A DNA stretch of 64,000 nucleotides from Desulfamplus sp. (GTDB lineage: Bacteria > Desulfobacterota > Desulfobacteria > Desulfobacterales > Desulfobacteraceae): the NCBI GenBank assembly GCA_015232455.1, contig JADFZQ010000006.1, positions 106,297 to 170,296 on the forward strand, in the 5' to 3' direction. The notes beneath the pieces were generated by a model. That model did no database searches. It was not told where the DNA came from and saw only the letters and a program-made list of their open reading frames with translations. Below, piece after piece: positions 26,495 to 33,552 of the stretch (positions are counted from its first letter, which is position 1; each line of letters opens with the position of its first letter). The translations under genes and the position numbers were made by a program.

Positions 26495-28084
26495 ATGACC
26501 GAAAACAGAGCGTTTTGGGAAAATGAAGAGGCTTTGCTTGAAGAGCGTAAATATGAAGCAATTTGGCCAGGCGGACAAAAAGCAGTTGATGCTTTGGCTT
26601 CAAAAAATAAGCGTCCTATAAGAGAGCTTATTCAAGATATGATAGACCCTGACACAACTTTTTTTGAACTATCTACGCTTGCAGGGTTTGGCATGGGTTA
26701 TCCTGGGGTTGATGACGTTCCGTGTGCTGGTATTGTAACTGGTCTTGGCAAAATACACGGAAACTGGACCATGATTGTTGGGCATGACTCAAGAGTTAAA
26801 GCTGGCACATATTTTCCAATCACTTTAAAAAAACACATGCGGGCACAAGCTATTGCTGATCAATGCGGAATCAATTCTGTTTATATCGGTGATTCCGGCG
26901 GTGTATTTTTACCCATGCAGGCTGATGTCTTTCCTGATGATCAACATTTTGGCACTATTTTCTACAACATGGCAAGAATGTCGGCAAAAGGTTTAAAGCA
27001 AATTACAATGAGTACAGGCGGGAATACTGCTGGAGGTGCTTATATTGTCTTTATGGCATGTCAATCTATTATGATTGACCAGCAATCTTTCTCATTTCTG
27101 GGTGGTCCCCCTCTTGTTAAAATGGCAACAGGCGAGACAATATCTGCTGAAGATTTAGGTGGTGCTGCTGTTCATACTCAAATATCAGGAGGAGCAGATC
27201 ACCTTTGCTATGATCAGGCTGAAGCTGTAGCCCGCGTTCGTGATATTTTATCACTTGAAAAGCCCCAAACAATTAATATCCACAGGTATCAAGAAGAAGA
27301 GCCAGCAATTCCACTTGATTCAATTTACGATTATATGCCTATTTCTCCTCATCAAGCTATTGATGCACGACAAATTATAGCTTGCATTGCTGATGGAAGT
27401 GTTTTTCAAGAGTATAAGCAAGATTATGCACAAGGCAGAGGTGATAACATAATTACAGGTAAAATAAGAATTAAAGGCTTTCCTGTTGGTGTTTTATGTT
27501 CAAATCGTGTTGGAATTATCTTCCATGAGGCTGCAAGAAAGGCAACTGAATGGATTGTGAGATGCTCTCAAGAAAAAATTCCTCTTTTATTTATCCAGAA
27601 TGCCCCGGGCTTTATGGTTGGGTCTGATTCAGAACATGCAGGCATTGGCAAATATGGTGCAAATTTAGTTCGTGCCGTCTCTTGTGCACAAGTTCCAAAA
27701 ATCCAGCTTGTAATCGGTCCTGATAATGGTGCAGCAAACTATGGAATGTGCGGAAGAGCATATCGTCCTCATTTTCTATTTATAACAATGAGAGCAAGAA
27801 CTTCTGTTATGAGCGGTAAAAGTGCAGGAGGAGTTCTTCTTTCAATTGAGGAGGCAAAACGAAAAGGCAGCGGTAAACCCATGACTCAAGAGGAAAAAGA
27901 TGCGTTTCAAGAGAAGATGATCGCAAAGTATGATGGTGAGGCTCATCCTTTTTTCTGTGCATCAAGGCTATTAAACGATGGAATCTTAAAATTTTCAGAA
28001 ATACGCGAATGGCTTGGAATGGCTTTTGAAGTGAGTCTATTAAAAGAAATTGGCGAACCAGCATTTGGTAATTTCAGATTTTAA
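26495..28084 (+). CDS. Acyl-CoA carboxylase, carboxyltransferase (beta) subunit
   Basis: 529 residues. It is the biotin-dependent carboxyltransferase of the methylcrotonyl-CoA / geranyl-CoA / propionyl-CoA carboxylase family. The N-half has the acyl-CoA crotonase fold (GDSGGVFLPMQADVFPD, GNTAGGAYIVFMACQSIMID, SFLGGPPLVKMATGE, EDLGGAAVHTQISGGADHLCYD), and the C-half has the carboxybiotin site (IQNAPGFMVGSDSEHAGIGKYGANLVRA, NYGMCGRAYRPHFLF). Length and the GxGGxxVHTxxSGxxD pattern suit methylcrotonyl-CoA carboxylase. Neither a biotin carboxylase nor a biotin carrier gene is in the window, so these must be elsewhere, or the enzyme works as a decarboxylase with other partners. The glutaconyl-CoA decarboxylase subunit is the main alternative. 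Confidence 0.9.
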   Translation: MTENRAFWENEEALLEERKYEAIWPGGQKAVDALASKNKRPIRELIQDMIDPDTTFFELSTLAGFGMGYPGVDDVPCAGIVTGLGKIHGNWTMIVGHDSRVKAGTYFPITLKKHMRAQAIADQCGINSVYIGDSGGVFLPMQADVFPDDQHFGTIFYNMARMSAKGLKQITMSTGGNTAGGAYIVFMACQSIMIDQQSFSFLGGPPLVKMATGETISAEDLGGAAVHTQISGGADHLCYDQAEAVARVRDILSLEKPQTINIHRYQEEEPAIPLDSIYDYMPISPHQAIDARQIIACIADGSVFQEYKQDYAQGRGDNIITGKIRIKGFPVGVLCSNRVGIIFHEAARKATEWIVRCSQEKIPLLFIQNAPGFMVGSDSEHAGIGKYGANLVRAVSCAQVPKIQLVIGPDNGAANYGMCGRAYRPHFLFITMRARTSVMSGKSAGGVLLSIEEAKRKGSGKPMTQEEKDAFQEKMIAKYDGEAHPFFCASRLLNDGILKFSEIREWLGMAFEVSLLKEIGEPAFGNFRF

Positions 28085-28106
28085 AAAAATATTAACCTCG
28101 AAAAAG

Positions 28107-28145
28107 CACAAAAAAACACGAAATGTTTAATGGTGTTTTTTTGTG
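28107..28145. terminator. Perfect 13-bp stem-loop rich in A and T runs
   Basis: Arms CACAAAAAAACAC and GTGTTTTTTTGTG are exactly complementary around a 13-base loop. Flanking text (CGAAAAAGCAC..., TTTCGTGGTT) resembles the CACGAA-type intergenic repeats common in Desulfobacterota. It could be a terminator or a processing hairpin within the operon. Confidence 0.55.
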
Positions 28146-28211
28146 TGGCTCATGACTTTCGTGGTTAAACAAAGATAATAATTAACAATAAAATTATCAG
28201 GAGAAAATAGA

Positions 28212-29342
28212 ATGACAGAATATGATATGTGGAAAATTTTCCCAAGAATGCCAAGAAAGGTTACTATTGGCGATATTACTGTAAGAGATGGTTTTCAACA
28301 TGCAGAAAAATTTATATCAACCGAAGCAAAGAAATTTTATCTTGAAGAGCTTATTTTTGCAGGCTGCCGTTATATAGAGGTTACAAATCTTGGCAATCCC
28401 ATCTCAATGCCTCAATTTAGCGATGCTGAGGAATTATTAAAATATGTAAGAGGAGATGTGTTTAAAAAGAAGTGCAACAAACGAGGCATAAATGTTGATG
28501 ATATCTGCTTTACTGCTATCACAATCAGAGAACCAGCAGTGGATAGAGCTATTGAGCTTAAAAAACAAGGAATAGGTCCAGATAGAGTGCTTATGATGGT
28601 ATCAACTGAAGAGCAGCATCACTTTGCAAATTCTGGCACAACTTTGCCAAACTACTGGAAAGAGGCGGAGCGGTGCATCAAAAAATGCACAGATGCCGGT
28701 ATTAAGATGTGCGGAACAGTAAGCACAATCTGGGGCAGCCCGATTGGTGGAGCAACTGATATGAAAGATGCTGTAAAATTTGCTAAACGGTGGCTTGATA
28801 TTGGTGCCCATGATGTTGAACATGCAGACCATGACGGCAGTGCTTCAGCTCCTGATGTTTACCGCTATTTCTCAATGGTTCTTGATGAGCTTCCAGATAC
28901 AAATCTGCACATTGCCCATTTCCACGAAACAAAGAGAGTGGCTTCATCTTCTGTGCTTGCAGCTCTTCAGGCTGGAATCACAAACTTTGAGGCAACACTT
29001 GGCGGTCTTGGCGGACAGCCTGCAAATTTTCTTGATGACCGTCCAATCAAGGGAACTGGTGAATACTATTATGATGATCCCCGTTATGTTGGTCTTATCT
29101 GCCTTGAAGATACCTTAGTTCAGATTGATGAGATGGGTATTGAACATGGTTGGGATGTAAACCGTGTGCTTTGGCTTGGCAAGCAGCTTGAAAGAACAAT
29201 GGGTCAGCGTCTCAGAAGCGAAGCTATGATAAACGGCAGAACCTTAAAAGAGGGACACATGCACTATGCCCGTCCGGGTCTTGCCAAACTAAAAGAGAAA
29301 CTTGGAGAAAAACCAGATCAAAAACTGCCTGATGGGTGGTAG
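28212..29342 (+). CDS. HMG-CoA-lyase-like / pyruvate-carboxyltransferase-domain enzyme
   Basis: 376 residues, DRE-TIM metallolyase superfamily. The metal ligands are visible: Asp26 in ITVRDGFQ and His236/His238 in IAHFHETKR. The order and spacing are those of HMG-CoA lyase, and the neighbourhood (hydratase, carboxyltransferase) fits leucine-type catabolism to acetoacetate and acetyl-CoA. However, the loop that in HMG-CoA lyases reads GLGGCP, with the catalytic Cys, reads GLGGQP here (Gln269), and the protein is about 70 residues longer than standard lyases. Its reaction may therefore differ: a synthase-direction or other aldol/Claisen cleavage is possible. ATG is preceded by AGGAG. Confidence 0.85.
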   Translation: MTEYDMWKIFPRMPRKVTIGDITVRDGFQHAEKFISTEAKKFYLEELIFAGCRYIEVTNLGNPISMPQFSDAEELLKYVRGDVFKKKCNKRGINVDDICFTAITIREPAVDRAIELKKQGIGPDRVLMMVSTEEQHHFANSGTTLPNYWKEAERCIKKCTDAGIKMCGTVSTIWGSPIGGATDMKDAVKFAKRWLDIGAHDVEHADHDGSASAPDVYRYFSMVLDELPDTNLHIAHFHETKRVASSSVLAALQAGITNFEATLGGLGGQPANFLDDRPIKGTGEYYYDDPRYVGLICLEDTLVQIDEMGIEHGWDVNRVLWLGKQLERTMGQRLRSEAMINGRTLKEGHMHYARPGLAKLKEKLGEKPDQKLPDGW

Positions 29343-29444
29343 GATTTAATATTTTGGAGCTATCTGTGATATATCTTCATGGGTAGCTTAAAAAAAATTG
29401 GTTATATCTCAATTTCAAATTAAAGAGGTTTTTATAAAATAGAG

Positions 29445-29924
29445 ATGGTAAATTTTAGAGAGCAGGCGGCCGAAGGACTTCAAGCAGGGGACACATTTCA
29501 AATCTCTCGCACCTTTACAGATGATGATGTTGCTATGTTTGCCAAAATCTCAGGAGACTACAACCCAGTCCATTTTGATGAGCGTTTTGCTAAAGCTAAG
29601 AATTTTTCTGCACCTATTTGTCATGGGCTTTTAACTGCAAGCCTGATTACCGAAATTGGCGGACAGATTGCATGGTTAGCATCTGGTATGAAATTTCGAT
29701 TTAAAGCACCTGTATATGTTGGTGAAACAATTACATGCACTTGGGTAATTACAGAGATAGATAAAAAATGCAGAGCAAAAGCATCTATAACCATTACAAA
29801 ACAAGATGGCATTACAGTAATGGAAGCAGAGATAAGCGGTATCATTCCAATAGATGAGTCTCGCAATATTTTACAACAGATGCTCGCTGAAGGCGATCCG
29901 ACAAATGGGCGAAGTAATAAATAA
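29445..29924 (+). CDS. MaoC-family (R)-specific enoyl-CoA hydratase
   Basis: 159 residues, single hot-dog fold. FAKISGDYNPVHFDERFAK holds the catalytic Asp38 and His43 of the D-x-N-P-x-H hydratase motif, and APICHGLLTASLI follows as in PhaJ-type enzymes. It hydrates enoyl-CoA to (R)-3-hydroxyacyl-CoA. It shares orientation with the acyl-CoA operon and is probably its last gene. The ribosome site is poor, with AAGAGG rather far from the ATG. The C-terminus has an extra 20-residue tail. Confidence 0.88.
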   Translation: MVNFREQAAEGLQAGDTFQISRTFTDDDVAMFAKISGDYNPVHFDERFAKAKNFSAPICHGLLTASLITEIGGQIAWLASGMKFRFKAPVYVGETITCTWVITEIDKKCRAKASITITKQDGITVMEAEISGIIPIDESRNILQQMLAEGDPTNGRSNK

Positions 29925-30012
29925 TAGACTCGTAGATAGCCCGTTCGTCTGGAAAGATAATTGTTATTGGCAGTGCGTCAAAAAATAGAATCTTCAACCA
30001 AATGGTTTTTAT

Positions 30013-30429
30013 ATGAATAAATCAGAGTTAGAAAAATTGGTAGAAATTAGAGTAAAAGAGGCAGATATTCTTTTAAATTCAAGATGCTTTGAAGGTGCAT
30101 ATTATCTGATCGGATATGCTCTTGAATGTGCATTAAAAGCCTGTATCGCAAAACAGGTAAGAGCTTTTGATTTTCCAGATAAGAGGCTTGCCAATGCAAG
30201 TCATACTCATAATATTTCAGAATTGATTGGAGTTGCTGGATTAAAGCAAAAATTAAAAGGGCAGGAAGAACAAGATGAGAATTTTAAATTAAATTGGGCT
30301 GTTGCTAAAGATTGGTCAGAAGTGTCAAGATATGAATCTTTTATCGAAGAGAACAAAGCAAAAGACCTTTACAAAGCAATTACAGATAATGAATCAGGAA
30401 TATTATCATGGCTAAAGAAATACTTGTAA
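30013..30429 (+). CDS. HEPN-domain protein
   Basis: 138 residues, all helical. GAYYLIGYALECALKACIAKQV is the core helix typical of HEPN proteins, a group that includes tRNA/RNA-cleaving toxins and RNA-binding partners in defence systems. RLANASH (58-64) has the R-x5-H spacing but lies in a loop rather than at the start of the last helix, so nuclease activity is uncertain. The gene overlaps the next by 22 bases, indicating translational coupling. HEPN toxins are usually paired with a nucleotidyltransferase; here the partner is a different, unknown protein. First gene of the defence island. Confidence 0.82.
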   Translation: MNKSELEKLVEIRVKEADILLNSRCFEGAYYLIGYALECALKACIAKQVRAFDFPDKRLANASHTHNISELIGVAGLKQKLKGQEEQDENFKLNWAVAKDWSEVSRYESFIEENKAKDLYKAITDNESGILSWLKKYL

Positions 30430-30815
30430 CTGAAATGCTCTCTGATCAAATGGTTTTATCAGGGGCTGATTTGCTAAAAAAATTAGATGCGTCTAACTGT
30501 CAAGTTAAAGCAGCTTTTTGGATGTTTTTACCAGAAGAAAAAATATGGAAATTTATATTAGCTTCACATTTAGTAAAAGAAGAAGGACCAAGGAAATATT
30601 ATAAGCGTATTATTGATGCCAATAAAAGTTTAAACACTGATGAGAATGTTATCTCGTTGAGTGATATTAGTGCCTTAGATTTAGATAACAAGCTAATTCA
30701 ACTCTTCAAATCTGCTATATCCACTGATGACTCTATTGCCAATAAAAGAGTCTCAAAAAACACTATAAACGGTGTTTTTATTGACGATGCTCACATTTAT
30801 AGAATGAACTTATAA
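30408..30815 (+). CDS. Unknown protein coupled to the HEPN gene
   Basis: 135 residues, not recognised. No signal peptide or membrane segment. The first half (ATLLKKLDAS...VKAAFWMFLPEEKIWKFILASHLV-like) looks alpha/beta with aromatic residues, and the C-terminal 30 residues (SKNTINGVFIDDAHIYRMNL) could be a beta tail. Overlap with the HEPN gene and only 10 bases before hsdR suggest one transcript. It may be the antitoxin or effector partner of the HEPN protein; this is inference from overlap alone. Confidence 0.6.
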   Translation: MAKEILVTEMLSDQMVLSGADLLKKLDASNCQVKAAFWMFLPEEKIWKFILASHLVKEEGPRKYYKRIIDANKSLNTDENVISLSDISALDLDNKLIQLFKSAISTDDSIANKRVSKNTINGVFIDDAHIYRMNL

Positions 30816-30825
30816 AAAAACGATT

Positions 30826-33537
30826 ATGGCAGCAAAAGAGGCAAAAGCACGAATCAAAATAAACAGACTCCTTGAGGAGGCTGGCTGGCGTTTTTTTGAT
30901 ATAGATAATGGCAAAAAAGACAATGCTAAAACAAAGATTAAAGCCAATGTTCTTTTAGAGAACAATGTCAAAATTACTGTAAATGCCATTAATGAGCTTG
31001 GCGAAGATTTTGAAAAGACCAAAAACGGCTTTATTGATTTTCTTCTGCTTGATTCAGACGGTTATCCGTTTATCGTGCTTGAGGCAAAATCTGAAGATAA
31101 AAACCCTCTTTTTGGAAAAGAGCAGGCAAGACGATATGCCATATCCCAAAACTGCCGATTCGTCATTCTGTCAAATGGAAATATTCACTATTTTTGGGAT
31201 TTGGAGCGGGGAAATCCAAACATTATAAGCAGGTTTCCCTCTCCTGAAACAGCAGTCAGCTACTCCAATTTTAAACCAAACTGCAAAACTCTTTTTAATG
31301 AGCATGTTGCTGATGACTATATCGCTTTAACTCAAAAACATGACTACAAACTCGATCCAGCTTTTTTAAACTACCATCTTGATAAATCGTCTCTAAGCAA
31401 TCAAGTTCACCTATCTTCCCGAACTTATCAGCTTGATCCATCACCTATAAACGAACAAAACTACAAGAGCTACATAGAGACCAACAAACTCCGTTTTTTA
31501 AGAGCGTATCAACTCAACGCGGTAAAAGCAATTCAAGCTGCTGTAAGCAAAGGCAAAGATAGATTTCTCTTTGAAATGGCAACTGGCACAGGAAAGACGC
31601 TTGTATCAGCAGCAGTTATCAAGCTCTTTTTACGCACAGGAAATGCAAGGCGAGTTCTCTTCTTAGTTGATCGTATTGAACTTGAAGAGCAGGCACATAA
31701 GGCTTTTACTGACCTTCTTAAAAATGACTATAAAACAGTTACCTACAAAAAGAGCCGTGATGACTGGCGACATGGTGAAATAGTTGTCTCAACTGTCCAG
31801 ACCCTTCTTGCCAAAAACAGATATAAACGCATATTTACACCTGATGACTTTGACCTTCTAATCTCTGATGAAGCACACAGAAGCATTGGAGGAAACAGTC
31901 GTGCAGTGTTTGAGTATTTTATTGGTTATAAATTGGGATTAACCGCAACTCCTAAAGATTATCTTAAAAAGATAGACACAGCAAAACTTGGAGAAAATGA
32001 CCCACGAGAACTTGAACGCAGACTTTTGCTTGACTCATACAAAACATTTGGTTGTGAAGATGGAGAGCCGACCTTTAGATATTCCCTGCTTGATGGGGTT
32101 AAAGGCGGGTTTCTGGTCAATCCTATTGTAGTTGATGCAAGAACAGAGATTACTACCCAGCTTTTATCAGATAAAGGTTATTCAATCACAATTCAAAATC
32201 AAATAGATGAAGAAAAGAATCAAGAATATGGTCAAAAGAATCAAGTAGATGGAGAAACAAATCAAGTAGAACAAAAAGATGAAGAAGCTGTTGAAGAGAG
32301 ATTTTTCCAAAAAGATTTTGAAAAAAGATTCTTTTCAGACAACACAAATCAAGCATTTTGCCGTTCGTTTTTGGAAAATGCCTTACGTGATCCAATAAGC
32401 GGTGAGATTGGCAAAACAATCATCTTTTGCGTATCCCAAAACCATGCAGCAAAAATCACCCAGATATTAAACGAAATGGCAGATGCGATGTTTCCAAACA
32501 GATATAACTCTGATTTTGCAATTCAGGTTACCTCAAGAGTTGATGAGGCACAGCAATTTACAAGCAATTTTACACACAATAAACTCTCTGGCACAGGCAA
32601 TTTTAACCCATCATATAAAACAAGTAAAACCCGCGTCTGCGTAACAGTTGGCATGATGACAACTGGCTATGACTGCCCTGATATTCTAAATCTTTGCCTG
32701 ATGCGTCCAATTTTTTCACCAACTGACTTTATCCAGATTAAAGGCAGAGGCACGCGAAAACACAATTTTACCCAAGAGCTGGCAGATCCACAGATGAAAG
32801 CTCAAATTGGAGATAGGCAAAAAGAGCGTTACAAGATATTCGACTTTTTTGCAAACTGTGAATATTTTGAAGAGAAGTTCAACTATGATGAAATTTTGAA
32901 ACTTCCGAAAAAATGCTCAGAAGGTTTAGACTCAATTAAATCTGAAGTGCGTGAAAAATTAGATACTTATGAAAGTTCAATTCCAGACCGCATAACGAAA
33001 ATTGAGGAGTCTGCAATTGGTCTTGATGGAATGAAGATTGACAGGATGTACTTTGAAAAATTTGAACGAACAGTGATTGAACACCCTATCTTGCAACAGC
33101 AGGCTGAAGCTGGAAAATGGGAAGAGCTTCTTGATTATGTTGAAAAAAATATTCTTGATAAGCCGGAAGAGTATTACACTCTTGAAAAGCTCCGTTCGTC
33201 TGTCCATGTTGACCGTCGTATTTCGCTGCGTGAAATTATTGAGAAAATCTTTGGTCTTATTCCATATTTTAAGTCAAAAGATGAGTTGCTTGATGAGGAG
33301 TTTGATAAGTTTGATAGCCGTTATCTGCCAAAAAAGGAGTATTTTGATTACGCAAAGACAGTGTTCAAAGCATATCTGCTTGATATAGAGTTCCGTCATA
33401 TTGTCGATAAAGGCAATTTTGCTCTCTTGAATGTAACCCCTTATGGCGAGGCGTTCAAACGGCTGCCTCCAGAGCTTCGTAAGGCAATACCAGAATACAT
33501 AAAGGATTTTGTGCCGTTTAACAAATTTGCAGCGTGA
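30826..33537 (+). CDS. hsdR: Type I restriction enzyme, R (endonuclease/translocase) subunit
   Basis: 903 residues. The N-terminal nuclease has FIDFLLLDSDGYPFIVLEAKSE, with Asp71 and the Glu87-x-Lys89 pair of the PD-(D/E)xK fold. The helicase part has Walker A ATGTGKT (about 251-257), DEAH (348-351), GLTATPK (motif III region) and a second RecA domain with KTIIFCVSQNHAAK and QIKGRGTRKH (motif VI). It uses ATP to pull DNA and cuts at a distance. A Gln/Glu/Asn-rich insertion lies at about residues 460-490. Shorter than EcoKI HsdR, it resembles the EcoEI group. The modification/specificity gene follows after 15 bases. Confidence 0.93.
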   Translation: MAAKEAKARIKINRLLEEAGWRFFDIDNGKKDNAKTKIKANVLLENNVKITVNAINELGEDFEKTKNGFIDFLLLDSDGYPFIVLEAKSEDKNPLFGKEQARRYAISQNCRFVILSNGNIHYFWDLERGNPNIISRFPSPETAVSYSNFKPNCKTLFNEHVADDYIALTQKHDYKLDPAFLNYHLDKSSLSNQVHLSSRTYQLDPSPINEQNYKSYIETNKLRFLRAYQLNAVKAIQAAVSKGKDRFLFEMATGTGKTLVSAAVIKLFLRTGNARRVLFLVDRIELEEQAHKAFTDLLKNDYKTVTYKKSRDDWRHGEIVVSTVQTLLAKNRYKRIFTPDDFDLLISDEAHRSIGGNSRAVFEYFIGYKLGLTATPKDYLKKIDTAKLGENDPRELERRLLLDSYKTFGCEDGEPTFRYSLLDGVKGGFLVNPIVVDARTEITTQLLSDKGYSITIQNQIDEEKNQEYGQKNQVDGETNQVEQKDEEAVEERFFQKDFEKRFFSDNTNQAFCRSFLENALRDPISGEIGKTIIFCVSQNHAAKITQILNEMADAMFPNRYNSDFAIQVTSRVDEAQQFTSNFTHNKLSGTGNFNPSYKTSKTRVCVTVGMMTTGYDCPDILNLCLMRPIFSPTDFIQIKGRGTRKHNFTQELADPQMKAQIGDRQKERYKIFDFFANCEYFEEKFNYDEILKLPKKCSEGLDSIKSEVREKLDTYESSIPDRITKIEESAIGLDGMKIDRMYFEKFERTVIEHPILQQQAEAGKWEELLDYVEKNILDKPEEYYTLEKLRSSVHVDRRISLREIIEKIFGLIPYFKSKDELLDEEFDKFDSRYLPKKEYFDYAKTVFKAYLLDIEFRHIVDKGNFALLNVTPYGEAFKRLPPELRKAIPEYIKDFVPFNKFAA

Positions 33538-33552
33538 TAAATAGGATAAACC

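Noticed and set aside
29343..30012. Attachment site or integrase at the left border of the defence island
   Set aside because: No integrase gene, tRNA or direct repeat shared with the right border (about 38.45 kb) could be found by eye.
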